Positions 9,073 to 17,670 of a stretch of 64,000 bases of DNA are shown piece after piece. How positions within the stretch are numbered: position 1 is the stretch's first letter; every line of letters begins with the position of its first letter. Below the pieces are notes generated by a model, which was given only the letters and a program-made list of their open reading frames with translations, had not been told where the DNA came from and searched no databases. The stretch is from Desulfobacterales bacterium. Lineage in GTDB: Bacteria > Desulfobacterota > Desulfobacteria > Desulfobacterales > JAHEIW01. The stretch is from positions 1 to 64,000 of the forward strand of contig JASJAN010000032.1 in assembly GCA_030066985.1 (NCBI GenBank), read 5' to 3'. The translations under genes and the position numbers were made by a program.

Positions 9073-9525
9073 ATGCGCACCGTATGTATTGCTCTCATTT
9101 TGATTGTCGCCTTTACCCTGCCGGTATTCGCTGATACCGGCTTAACAAATGTTAAAAGTTCGCACGATGTCAAAACTACCGCTGATCGTTTGGAGGCGGT
9201 TTTAAAAGAAAAAGGAATGACCGTTTTTTTGCGGGTCAACCACAGTGAAGGCGCCCGTAATGTGGGAAAACAATTGCGGCCCACCGAGCTGGTGATCTTC
9301 GGCAACCCCAAAGTCGGAGCGCCGCTGATGCAGTGCGGCCAGACAATTGGCATTGATCTGCCGCAAAAAGCGCTCATCTGGCAGGATGAAAACGGGCAAG
9401 TGTGGCTGACTTACAACGACCCCCGGTACCTGGCAAAGCGTCATGGGATCGATGGCTGCCAGCCGGTGCTGGATAAGGTGCAAAATGCGCTTAAAAATTT
9501 TGCAAAGGCTGCCACGCAACCTTAA
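9073..9525 (+). CDS. Exported DUF302 protein
   Basis: Small secreted or periplasmic protein of 150 residues. Residues 1-20 form a cleavable signal peptide (IALILIVAFTLPVFADT). The remainder is one DUF302 domain with the family features VKSSHDVKTTADRLEAVL, LRPTELVIFGNPKVGAPLMQ and ALIWQDENGQVWLTYNDP. The molecular function of DUF302 is unknown; homologs are often found beside redox or metal-stress genes. The ChrA gene begins 81 bases downstream on the same strand. An AAAGGATG-type site precedes the ATG. Confidence 0.88.
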   Translation: MRTVCIALILIVAFTLPVFADTGLTNVKSSHDVKTTADRLEAVLKEKGMTVFLRVNHSEGARNVGKQLRPTELVIFGNPKVGAPLMQCGQTIGIDLPQKALIWQDENGQVWLTYNDPRYLAKRHGIDGCQPVLDKVQNALKNFAKAATQP

Positions 9526-9606
9526 ATTATTCTTTTAAAACGCAAATAAATGCTTGTTGAAGCGGATTAATACGGAAAAACGGCATGTCACCGGAACCTT
9601 TCATCA

Positions 9607-10980
9607 ATGGCAACAGTAAATGTGGAAACACTTGAAGAAAATTTGAAAACCGAGAGCAAAGAGGGCGAAAAGCTGGTCATCGCGCATCCATCCTTTGGCA
9701 AGGCTTTCAAATTCTGGCTAAAGCTCGGCTTCATAAGCTTTGGCGGGCCGGCCGGGCAGATATCGATCATGCATCACGAGCTGGTGGATCAGAAAAAGTG
9801 GGTCAGCAACAAGCGCTTTTTAAATGCGTTGAATTATTGCATGCTGCTGCCCGGGCCCGAGGCCCAACAGTTGGCCATTTATATCGGCTGGCTGCTGCAC
9901 CGGCTTCCCGGCGGAATTGTTGCGGGGGCCCTTTTTGTCATTCCCTCCATTTTTATCCTGTTTGCCTTAAGCTACATTTATGCCGCTTATGGCGCCTTTC
10001 CCTGGGTGGCGTCTGTGTTCAGCGGCCTGAAGGCGGCCATCATGGCCATTGTCGTAGCGGCGGTGATCAAGATCGGCAAAAAAGCGCTCAAAAATGGCAT
10101 CATGGTCACCGTTGCAGCTCTGTCCTTTATTGCGATCTTTATTTTTAAAATCCCTTTTCCACTGATCGTTCTTGGCGCCGGACTGATCGGGCTGGCCGGT
10201 CACTATGCCCTGCCGGCAAAATTTGAGGTCATCAAAGGCAAGGATGCCCGCGATTTTGATGCGGGATATGTGCAAATTTGTGAGGATCCGGAGGTATGTC
10301 ACATCAATCCGTCCACCGGCAGAAATGTAGTGCTGGTAGCTGTCTTTTTTCTGCTGTGGCTGATACCGGTGGTAGCGCTGTACGCATTGCTGCCCCAACG
10401 GGTATTTTACACCGAGGCGCTGTTTTTTACCAAGGCGGCTTTTTTGACGTTTGGTGGCGCCTACGCCGTTTTAGCCTATATCGCCCAGGCCGGTGTCGAG
10501 CAGTATGCCTGGCTGACGGGTCCGCAGATGATCGACGGCCTGGGCCTGGCCGAAACCACCCCCGGCCCCCTGATCATGGTGGTGCAATTTGTCGGTTTTA
10601 TGGCCGGCTGGAATTACGCCGCCGGCTGGAGTCCGATTCTCGGTGGGCTGATGGGCTCGCTGGTGGCCACTTATTTTACGTTTCTGCCGTGTTTTCTGTT
10701 TATTTTCCTAGGGGGACCGTATATCGAAAAATTCCGTGATAATCCCACCCTTTCGGCGGCCCTGTCCAGCATTACCGCTGCAATAGTAGGTGTCGTATTG
10801 AACCTGGCCGTCTGGTTTGGGCTACAGGTGCTTATGCCTTTCGATGGTAGTTTCAACGGGTTTGCCGCTGTGATCGGGTTGGCCGCCTTTGTTGCGATTC
10901 AATGGTTTAAAGTCGGCATCATGACGGTTATTTTTGCTGCCGGCGCGATCGGATTCATCTGGCATCAGTTAATTCTTTAG
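9607..10980 (+). CDS. chrA: Chromate efflux transporter, CHR family
   Basis: Inner-membrane chromate/sulfate-type transporter of 457 residues, the two-domain long form. The first CHR half (about residues 33-215) contains FWLKLGFISFGGPAGQISIMH and the LLPGPEAQQLAIYIGW motif. The second half (about 240-455) contains FFTKAAFLTFGGAYAVLAYI and GLGLAETTPGPLIM, the repeated FGG and PGP signatures of this family. About ten or more hydrophobic segments are visible. The family exports chromate using the proton-motive force. It follows the DUF302 gene closely; no chromate regulator (ChrB) is adjacent, so natural substrate and inducer remain uncertain. Confidence 0.93.
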   Translation: MATVNVETLEENLKTESKEGEKLVIAHPSFGKAFKFWLKLGFISFGGPAGQISIMHHELVDQKKWVSNKRFLNALNYCMLLPGPEAQQLAIYIGWLLHRLPGGIVAGALFVIPSIFILFALSYIYAAYGAFPWVASVFSGLKAAIMAIVVAAVIKIGKKALKNGIMVTVAALSFIAIFIFKIPFPLIVLGAGLIGLAGHYALPAKFEVIKGKDARDFDAGYVQICEDPEVCHINPSTGRNVVLVAVFFLLWLIPVVALYALLPQRVFYTEALFFTKAAFLTFGGAYAVLAYIAQAGVEQYAWLTGPQMIDGLGLAETTPGPLIMVVQFVGFMAGWNYAAGWSPILGGLMGSLVATYFTFLPCFLFIFLGGPYIEKFRDNPTLSAALSSITAAIVGVVLNLAVWFGLQVLMPFDGSFNGFAAVIGLAAFVAIQWFKVGIMTVIFAAGAIGFIWHQLIL

Positions 10981-11051
10981 AACCTCAATCTGCCCCAGGC
11001 GGACCGATACCCAAGAATTTGTTTTATTGAACAGATTGATTCTTATTATTT

Positions 11052-11298
11052 GACAGGATTTACAGGATTTTGAGGATATTTCTCTTAGTCGCTCTCCGGA
11101 TGAGAGCGACTAAACTCAATCCGCTTTCAGCGGAAAAATTATTCGGCTAAACAATTCAAACTCGGAAATGGCTGCTAAACATTTAAAACACCAACACAGT
11201 TGATGAAAGCAACTAATGCTCGCCGCAGGCGATAGGGTTTGGCCGTTCTCTTCCGGGGAACGGCCAAAAATAATCCTGACAATCCTGTAAATCCTGTC
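11052..11298. repeat. Mobile-like intergenic element with terminal inverted repeats and two internal hairpins
   Basis: The terminal arms are GACAGGATTTACAGGATT at 11052-11069 and its exact complement at 11281-11298. Inside are two perfect hairpins: TTAGTCGCTCT (11085-11095) with its complement at 11103-11113, and TTGGCCGTTC (11239-11248) with its complement at 11258-11267. No open frame is present. This fills most of the 366-base gap between chrA and the convergent cyclophilin-like gene. Confidence 0.85.
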
Positions 11299-11346
11299 TA
11301 AAAAGCTTTATACGCTGCACTCACAAGTGGCAGTAAGACTGACATT

Positions 11347-11724
11347 CTACGCTTTTTCGATCCGGGCAGTGATGGAACCGCCCATCTCACCAAGCGCTAT
11401 CCAGTCTCCGTCGACATTTCCGATGGTTAAAATCGGAACCGCTGCCTCGGGCGCATCGCCACTGCTGGCCGGGGTGGGCCCAAAAAACAGGCAAAACCAC
11501 TGGTTGGGGGCATGCCAGCCCAGATCGCCGACATTCATGAGGGCGCCTTTTTCCCCGGGATGATCACCGATATCCGCTGTTGGCGGACCGTAATACTCAT
11601 CACCCCAGCGACTGCCACTCCATTCAAACGGCAAGGCAGCCGCTGCCGCCTTGCCGGCAGGGGTATCGTTAAATTCACCTGTGAGCTCTAAGTCTCCGAT
11701 CTTCACAACAATGGGTGTGGGCAT
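11347..11724 (-). CDS. Cyclophilin-like fold protein (TM1367-like)
   Basis: Compact 125-residue cytoplasmic protein. The order VKIGDLELTGEFNDTPAGKAAAAALP, WGDEYYGPP, GDLGWHAPNQWFCLFFGPTP and GEMGGSITARIEKA matches the cyclophilin-like TM1367-type family. That family shares the cyclophilin barrel but lacks demonstrated prolyl isomerase activity. AAAGGAGAA lies upstream of the ATG. It is transcribed alone and divergent from the MscS gene, 155 bases away. No substrate or partner can be named. Confidence 0.78.
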   Translation of the reverse strand: MPTPIVVKIGDLELTGEFNDTPAGKAAAAALPFEWSGSRWGDEYYGPPTADIGDHPGEKGALMNVGDLGWHAPNQWFCLFFGPTPASSGDAPEAAVPILTIGNVDGDWIALGEMGGSITARIEKA

Positions 11725-11879
11725 CTGTTCTTCTCCTTTCTGTTGAAACCAATAGAATCTACATTATCAGCCCTCCAAAGTAAAGCTGGGCTTCTTCCAA
11801 ACACATTTTGCTTGCACGACACCATTTGCAATGTCATATTAGCTCCATCTTCGAGCATCTGATCTAAAGGAGGATAGCA

Positions 11880-14228
11880 ATGCTTTTTCAAAGCGTGAAC
11901 TTCGCCAAGCGTCATATCCTGTTTTGGGCATTAATTTTTATGGTGATGGTTGTGGCCCATCCAACGGCACAGGCCAACCCGGCAGCTGTCACCCAGATGA
12001 CAAAAAAATCCTCAAGCGGCAATAATCCGGAAACCCAGGTTCCAGCGGACCTATCTCCGGAAGAAGTCGATGCGCAGCTGGCCACCATGGATGATGTCCA
12101 GGTCAGGCAACAGCTGGCCCAAAAGCTGAAACAGGAGACTGCTGCAAATACACTGCCCACCGCACGAAGCACACCGATGGACCTGTTTTATCGTTTTGCT
12201 GATAAGGCTAGTGCGATTCTCAATAAAATCGGTTCGGTGTTTACCGGCGCGCATGAACGCTCCGACCAATGGGATGCAGCCGTTAAAAAGCTTACCGGCG
12301 ACAGGGGGGCTTCCCATTTGGTGGGTATTCTGTTCGCAACAGCCCTGATCATTGCCGCCGGCCTGATTCTCAAATGGTTGTTCGGACGGGCGACATGGGC
12401 CATTCGAAAACAACTCCTGCAAACCATGAATCTGGGCCGCCTGGAATTCTTCGGACGGGTTTTATCGCGCATGCTGCTCAATGCTGCTGGCGTGGTCATT
12501 TACATTTTGGCGACGTTTATCTTATTTGTATTGTTCTTCAGGAAAGGTCAACCGGGTTATTTAATCGCCTCAGTCTATATTGTCGTCAGCTACTACATTA
12601 TGCTTTTCGCCTTTGCAGCCACAACCATTTTTGCGCCGGCTGCCGGCGGGCTGCGCCTATTTCCACTGCAGGAAAGGGATGCCAGTTTCCTGCATCGCTG
12701 GATTTGCGGTATCACCATCGTTGCCGGGACGGTCACCGGGACGGCCATTATCCTGTTGCGGGCCGGGATCAGCAATCAGCTGTATATGCTGATATACAGC
12801 TGCGCCGGTGCACTTGTTATTCTGGCACTGGTGATCATGATCTGGCAAAGCCGGAAGCGGGTGGCCGAAGGGTTGTTGGGCGACAGGGATGAAAAGGATG
12901 AAAAGGTCACCTTCGGGCAGCGGCTGGCGCGCAACTGGCATTACCTGGCCATCCTATACGTGCTGGTCATGGGGGCTTTCTGGATCAATGAGGTTTATCT
13001 TGAGCATGATGCGGACATTGTTGGGCTGATTGCCAGCATTTTTATCATACCGATATTTATTGGGCTGGATCAATGGGGCCAGCGCCTGTTAAAGATGGCT
13101 TCCGGCGAGCTGCCGGAGATTGTGGATTTGAGCGGGGACGCGGTTGAAAAGCCGGTTGATGAACTGCAACCGGTTGACAGCAAGATGGATATTCAACATT
13201 ATATTCCGCTGATCAGCCGCTGCCTGCGCATATTTCTGGTCTTATTTTTATTTTTCATCATGCTGCGCTTATGGGGCATCGATCTGTCCTTTGGCCGCCT
13301 GTTTACGCGCTCGATCCTCAGTATCTTGATCACCGTTGTGCTGGGCCTGATCACCTGGCAGATCATCAAAGCCCGCATCGATCGCAAGCTCAAAGAAGAA
13401 ATGCCGGAATCTGATGAAGATATGGAAGAAGGCGGCGCCGGCGGCTCACGCATCGGGACCCTGCTGATATTGCTGCGCAAATTTGTCATCTCGGTTTTAT
13501 TTGTGATTGTGACCCTGATCGTGCTGTCCTCACTGGGGATCAACATCGGACCGCTGATAGCCGGTGCCGGTGTGATCGGTCTGGCCATCGGGTTTGGGGC
13601 CCAGACCCTGGTAAAAGATATTATCGCGGGTATCTTCTTTTTAATCGATGATTCGTTTCGCGTAGGCGATTTTATTGAAACCAGCGGCACCAAGGGCATG
13701 GTGGAACACATCTCTTTGCGCTCGCTGAGACTGCGCAGCCCCCGGGGCCCGGTTCACACCATTCCCTTCGGCAGTATGGGCACGGTCACCAATAACAGCC
13801 GCGATTATATCATTACCAAACTGGATTTCCGGGTGCGCTATGACACCGATGTGGACAAGGTCCGTAAAATTATCAAACGCATCAATGTGGCCATTCAAGA
13901 ACACCCGGAAATGGGGCCCAACCTACTGGATAAGGTCAAATCCCAGGGGGTTAGAGAGTTGGACGACTCGGCCATGATCATGCGCGTTAAGTTTAAGACC
14001 ATCCCCGGCGAGCAGTTTGTCATCCGGCGAGAGGTTTTCCGCATGATCCAGGAAATGTTTGCGCAGCACGGCATTGAATTTGCGCATCGCAATGTAACCG
14101 TATACATGCCGCCGGGTGAAGATAAAGATAGCGATGCTACCAATGCCGCCCAGGCCGGCGCTGCCGCAGCTGCAGCCGCGGCAGCTCAAGAAGCGGAGGA
14201 GGCAGCTGCCAGGGAAAAACCTAAATAA
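11880..14228 (+). CDS. Large MscS-family mechanosensitive channel
   Basis: Small-conductance mechanosensitive channel of 782 residues, much longer than the 286-residue E. coli MscS. A signal peptide (about 1-32) precedes a periplasmic region and about ten membrane segments. The pore helix and MscS core are near residues 540-620 (GPLIAGAGVIGLAIGFGAQTLVKDIIAGIFFLIDD), followed by the beta domain (DFIETSGTKGMVEHISLRSLRLRS) and a conserved IPFGSMGTVTNNSRD segment. The tail (about 755-782) is Ala/Glu-rich and low in complexity. A strong AAAGGAGG site precedes the ATG. Family role: release of osmolytes on hypo-osmotic shock, which fits a genome region rich in osmolyte catabolism, though that link is inference. 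Confidence 0.93.
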   Translation: MLFQSVNFAKRHILFWALIFMVMVVAHPTAQANPAAVTQMTKKSSSGNNPETQVPADLSPEEVDAQLATMDDVQVRQQLAQKLKQETAANTLPTARSTPMDLFYRFADKASAILNKIGSVFTGAHERSDQWDAAVKKLTGDRGASHLVGILFATALIIAAGLILKWLFGRATWAIRKQLLQTMNLGRLEFFGRVLSRMLLNAAGVVIYILATFILFVLFFRKGQPGYLIASVYIVVSYYIMLFAFAATTIFAPAAGGLRLFPLQERDASFLHRWICGITIVAGTVTGTAIILLRAGISNQLYMLIYSCAGALVILALVIMIWQSRKRVAEGLLGDRDEKDEKVTFGQRLARNWHYLAILYVLVMGAFWINEVYLEHDADIVGLIASIFIIPIFIGLDQWGQRLLKMASGELPEIVDLSGDAVEKPVDELQPVDSKMDIQHYIPLISRCLRIFLVLFLFFIMLRLWGIDLSFGRLFTRSILSILITVVLGLITWQIIKARIDRKLKEEMPESDEDMEEGGAGGSRIGTLLILLRKFVISVLFVIVTLIVLSSLGINIGPLIAGAGVIGLAIGFGAQTLVKDIIAGIFFLIDDSFRVGDFIETSGTKGMVEHISLRSLRLRSPRGPVHTIPFGSMGTVTNNSRDYIITKLDFRVRYDTDVDKVRKIIKRINVAIQEHPEMGPNLLDKVKSQGVRELDDSAMIMRVKFKTIPGEQFVIRREVFRMIQEMFAQHGIEFAHRNVTVYMPPGEDKDSDATNAAQAGAAAAAAAAAQEAEEAAAREKPK

Positions 14229-14245
14229 GTGATGTTTGATTACAA

Positions 14246-14301
14246 GAACGAGGACGAACACGGCTGAGCTAAATTACTCACCCTCGTAATCGTCCTCGTT
14301 C
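14246..14301. terminator. Inverted repeat after the MscS gene
   Basis: GAACGAGGACGA at 14246-14257 pairs perfectly with TCGTCCTCGTTC at 14290-14301 across a 32-base loop, 18 bases after the MscS stop. There is no T-run, so this is not a canonical intrinsic terminator. It may be a dispersed repeat or an RNA 3'-end stabiliser. Confidence 0.45.
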
Positions 14302-14377
14302 TCGTCCTCGATAAGAATGTTTTAGGAAAGATATTGCTAACGTAGATGGTGATCAAACGCTCTGCCCCGGAGTGGCG

Positions 14378-14902
14378 TCAGCGCACCAGCCGATAGATAC
14401 CCTTGCCGATCCAGAACAATCCCAGACCGTCAAAAATATAATCCAGCGGAGTCGGATTCCCCAAAAATATGGAGCCCCCAAATAAAAAGCCGATACCGAT
14501 CAACACCACTCCGGCAATGATATCCCCAATACCGGAGCCGTCTTTGACCTTGGGCGACACTTCAGTCTCGGATTCATGGGCAGTCTGTATTTGACCGCCG
14601 ACCATATGCACCCCGGACTGCTGCGGAAGCGGCGGCGGGCTGGCGGGCGCTGCAGCCTGCTGGTCGATATCCTGGATCACTTCTTCAACATCACAAATGG
14701 CACCGGCACGCTGGAGTGCCGCCTGATATTTCATGGCTTGCTCATAGTCGACGTTGCGCTTTAAAACCACCTGGGGTGTCTCGAAAAGTTGTTCAATCTT
14801 TTTTCCGTCGGCCTTAAAAAGGGTGGCCAGATTCTTTTTGACTTCCTCAACATTGCGGCCGCCTGAGACGGTACCGCCAAAAATAACATTAAATTGTTTC
14901 AT
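14378..14902 (-). CDS. Small membrane protein, tandem paralog A
   Basis: Unrecognised 174-residue protein. Residues 1-80 form a soluble module (MKQFNVIFGGTVSGG, then KKNLATLFKADGKKI and VVLKRNVDYEQAMKYQ) that resembles a small alpha/beta domain seen fused to many short membrane proteins; I know no function for it. A Pro/Gln-rich linker (about 85-110) leads to two hydrophobic segments near 125-170. The start at 14902 is set by GGAAGG ten bases upstream; a longer frame to 14926 runs over that site. It is a clear duplicate of the gene at 15113-15637, including the identical upstream ribosome-site region. Confidence 0.8.
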   Translation of the reverse strand: MKQFNVIFGGTVSGGRNVEEVKKNLATLFKADGKKIEQLFETPQVVLKRNVDYEQAMKYQAALQRAGAICDVEEVIQDIDQQAAAPASPPPLPQQSGVHMVGGQIQTAHESETEVSPKVKDGSGIGDIIAGVVLIGIGFLFGGSIFLGNPTPLDYIFDGLGLFWIGKGIYRLVR

Positions 14903-15112
14903 AATCGGGTTACCTTCCAGCAGCAAATCCGAAATTTACCAACACACTTGGTGTGACAGCTGCTGGATACAATTTCGACCATGTGGGTTAAAAACTTTAG
15001 CAATTCCAGCTGGATTAATATCAATTAACGGTTAAAAACAGACTTAAATTCAGGCGACCTTATGTTGTGTATTAGAATGGACAACAGCAAGAATGGATAT
15101 CAAAGAAGCGGA

Positions 15113-15637
15113 TTAAGATTTTTTTACTACCATGCGAATACCGGTAATTAACCAGCATACCCCCAGACCGCCCATAAATAAATCCATGAATCCGGGATGA
15201 CCGAAAAGGATTATCCTTACCACTCTGATGAGGATCATCAAAACACCCAGAATAATAAGAAACGGCCCTCGATTTGACTTTTTTGATGTTTGTTTTTGCA
15301 GTCCCGGTTTGTGGACAGATTGTTTTCGCCCGCCGACCATATGAGCACGCGATTGCTGTGGAATCGGTGGTGGTGTGGATGGCGTGGCTGCTTGCTGGCC
15401 AATATCCTGGATGATTTCTTGAACGTCACATACGGCTCCGGCGCGCCGCAGTGCTGATTGATATTTCATGGCTTGTTCGTAATCAACGTTACGCTTTAGA
15501 ACCACCTGGGGCGCTTCAAAAAGTTTATCAATTTTGTTGGGATCGGCTTTAAATAGGGCGGCCAGATTCTTTTTGACGTCCTCAACATTACGATCATCTG
15601 AAACAGCACCGCCAAAAACAACATTAAATTGTTTCAT
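15113..15637 (-). CDS. Small membrane protein, tandem paralog B
   Basis: Paralog of the preceding gene, 174 residues from the start at 15637. The N-terminal module is nearly identical (MKQFNVVFGGAVSDD, VVLKRNVDYEQAMKYQSALRRAGAVCDV). The linker and membrane part have diverged, with hydrophobic segments near residues 125-165 and a basic tail (VVKKS). At least 25 bases upstream, covering the GGAAGG ribosome site, are the same in both copies, so the duplication unit included the translation start region. Paralog A starts 210 bases beyond this gene's stop. Function unknown. Confidence 0.8.
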   Translation of the reverse strand: MKQFNVVFGGAVSDDRNVEDVKKNLAALFKADPNKIDKLFEAPQVVLKRNVDYEQAMKYQSALRRAGAVCDVQEIIQDIGQQAATPSTPPPIPQQSRAHMVGGRKQSVHKPGLQKQTSKKSNRGPFLIILGVLMILIRVVRIILFGHPGFMDLFMGGLGVCWLITGIRMVVKKS

Positions 15638-15894
15638 AATCGGGTTACCTTCCAGCAGCAAATCGAAAATATAGAGCTGCATCCGTTGCGACTGCTGCTA
15701 GATCTGCTTTCGACCCATTTTGACCAATACTTTAGGAATATTTTTCAGTAAAGCAACCAACCGCAACAGGACATTGCACGGCGTTTTCACATGTCAGATG
15801 GCAAAGTGTGGTGGCAGACAGGTTTTAAGTTTTATCTGGGAAAGCCGATATAGGATTTAGGTAAATACCAAAATCCTATTTCAAAGGAAAAACG

Positions 15895-16137
15895 ATGGAA
15901 ACGATCGAAATCAAAGCCCATAAATCATGGGATCGACAAGTGATCGAGTATATTGAGGATCTTGAAATTATCTGTAATGATTATAATCGCACCATTTTGC
16001 GATATCTGGGCAAGTTAAACCGCCTGCTGCATGAAGAACGGTTCGATCAATCCGAATATGATGCCCTCAATCAGAGCCTGTTGAAAGCTTCGGAAGCGTT
16101 GAACGGGCTGCCCCGCACGATCCAAGACATCAAGTAG
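15895..16137 (+). CDS. Small acidic helical protein of unknown function
   Basis: Short 80-residue frame with AAAGGA seven bases upstream of ATG. The sequence is predicted almost fully helical (DRQVIEYIEDLEIICNDYN, then SEYDALNQSLLKASEALN), has no membrane segment and does not match a family I recognise. It is transcribed away from the duplicated pair, with 257 bases between the starts. Coding is supported by the ribosome site and by codon use like that of its neighbours, not by homology. Confidence 0.5.
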   Translation: METIEIKAHKSWDRQVIEYIEDLEIICNDYNRTILRYLGKLNRLLHEERFDQSEYDALNQSLLKASEALNGLPRTIQDIK

Positions 16138-16140
16138 GTC

Positions 16141-16261
16141 CAAACCTTATATTTTGTCCGATGGCTGTGTTGTGAACCGCTTCAAAATGCTCACGTACTA
16201 CCGTGTACGCTCCGCTTTTTCAGCGTTGCACGCCTTGCCCTCGAACAAAATCTAAGGTTTG
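16141..16261. repeat. Dispersed nested palindrome, family R3, copy 1
   Basis: End arms CAAACCTTATATTTTGT (16141-16157) and, inverted, 16245-16261 match at 16 of 17 positions. The core holds TTCAAAATGCTCACGTACTA and CCGTGTACGCTCC, closely shared with the element at 24476-24639. It lies just past the small ORF at 15895-16137. Confidence 0.85.
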
Positions 16262-16404
16262 AGTTAATTTTTTCTGTATTTTTCGTGCTGCGCGCCTTTA
16301 GACTTTACGGTAAACAAATCGTCCGGGAGGCTGCTGGCTGCTTGTTCCTTGAATTCTTTTCTCTGTGTTCTGCCCTCTGTACTCTGGCACCTGTCTTCTG
16401 TTTT

Positions 16405-16423
16405 CTGACACCTGACACCTGAA
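16405..16423. repeat. CTGACACC-family repeat, copy 3
   Basis: CTGACACCTGACACCTGAA occurs here exactly as in the right arm at 6059-6077. A degenerate continuation (ACTGAAACCTGAAACC) runs to 16440, next to the 3' end of the EamA transporter gene. The opposite arm is not obvious. Confidence 0.8.
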
Positions 16424-16443
16424 CACTGAAACCTGAAACCAAA

Positions 16444-17376
16444 TTAAATTCCCTTCCCGAGAGGATAGACAGGTTCGGCTTTGCGCGGTTTCAGGTGCAC
16501 TACTAAAATGCCTGCTACGATCAAAGCCAGGGCTGTCAGAATTTTAAGCGTAATCGGTTCTCCCAATACCACACCTCCCAGCGCTACACCCGAGATTGGC
16601 ATAATGAAAATGAAAGAATGCAGGGCCACCGCCCCATATTTTTGAAGTAAGGTGTTCCAGGCCACAAACCCAAAAGCGGCGGTAATCAGACTCTGGTATA
16701 AAAGTGCGCCGATGATTTTTGAATCCAGCTGCGACACCATCGGTGCGTCCCATATAAAGGCTTCCAGAAAAAAGATAGGTACCGAAAAAATCATGGAATA
16801 AAGGGTGATTTGGAATGGGCTGAAGTCAGCGATAATCCGTTTCAGGTATATCACGCTGCAGGCCCAGATGAAGGTGGCCAAAAGTATAATCAGTTCCGCA
16901 ATCCTGAATCCGGCAGATACCCCCTTGGTTTCGGCAAACATAAAAGCAACTCCGCTGAAACCCAGAAGAATTCCCAGAAATTTTCGACCGGTAATGCGGT
17001 CACCGGGTATTAAAAAATGGGCCAAGAATAGAATCCAGAACGGCACCAAATTGGCGAGGAGCGTGCCGCGTGAAGCATTGGATTTGCTGAGCCCGAAATA
17101 AAACATGGACAGCTGAATTGCAAAAAGGACCGCCAGTATCAAAACCTGGTGAAGCTGACCTTTTTTGAGCCCGATGGTTTGACCGGTGACTTTGGCCCAG
17201 ATAAAAATCGCCAGGGCAGCAATACTGAATCGGATAGCAGCCGTTGTAAAAACCCCCAAACCGGTAAACGTCATTTTGATGGCCACCGCATTTGAGCCGA
17301 AAATAACACATAAAAATGCAGAAAGGGTGCCGGCAAATAAGGTAAAATTCGGGTTATCGAAGTTCTGTGTATTCAT
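16444..17376 (-). CDS. EamA/DMT-family transporter
   Basis: Inner-membrane drug/metabolite transporter of 310 residues with about ten hydrophobic helices arranged as two EamA repeats (about residues 10-145 and 160-295). Typical features are SNAVAIKMTFTGLGVFTTAAIRF near the start, NASRGTLLANLVPFWILFLAHF closing the first half, and AFGFVAWNTLLQKYGA with MPISGVALGGVVLGEP in the second. The substrate cannot be predicted; relatives export amino acids or metabolites. The gene is transcribed alone and divergent from the alcohol dehydrogenase gene at 17671; the 294-base AT-rich gap should hold promoters for both. Confidence 0.9.
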   Translation of the reverse strand: MNTQNFDNPNFTLFAGTLSAFLCVIFGSNAVAIKMTFTGLGVFTTAAIRFSIAALAIFIWAKVTGQTIGLKKGQLHQVLILAVLFAIQLSMFYFGLSKSNASRGTLLANLVPFWILFLAHFLIPGDRITGRKFLGILLGFSGVAFMFAETKGVSAGFRIAELIILLATFIWACSVIYLKRIIADFSPFQITLYSMIFSVPIFFLEAFIWDAPMVSQLDSKIIGALLYQSLITAAFGFVAWNTLLQKYGAVALHSFIFIMPISGVALGGVVLGEPITLKILTALALIVAGILVVHLKPRKAEPVYPLGKGI

Positions 17377-17670
17377 TTATCAAAAGAATTGAAAATGGAT
17401 TTTATTTCTGCTTTTAACACAGCATTAACGACTTGATGCCGCATTTGGACGAAGACAATCAAGGCGCTGAGCTTATATCAATGAAAGCCTTATGGCAATG
17501 GAATAAAAATCGAATTAACAACCATTGAAGATAACCGTTTAAGCGTTAACCATAAATTCAATTGCCTATTGAAATCTGATATGTCAGAATTAAAAATCTT
17601 TGATCCCCTAAACGGATGACATTCAACTAACCAAGATATGACGCTGCATTAGACCAAACCATAATGGAAC

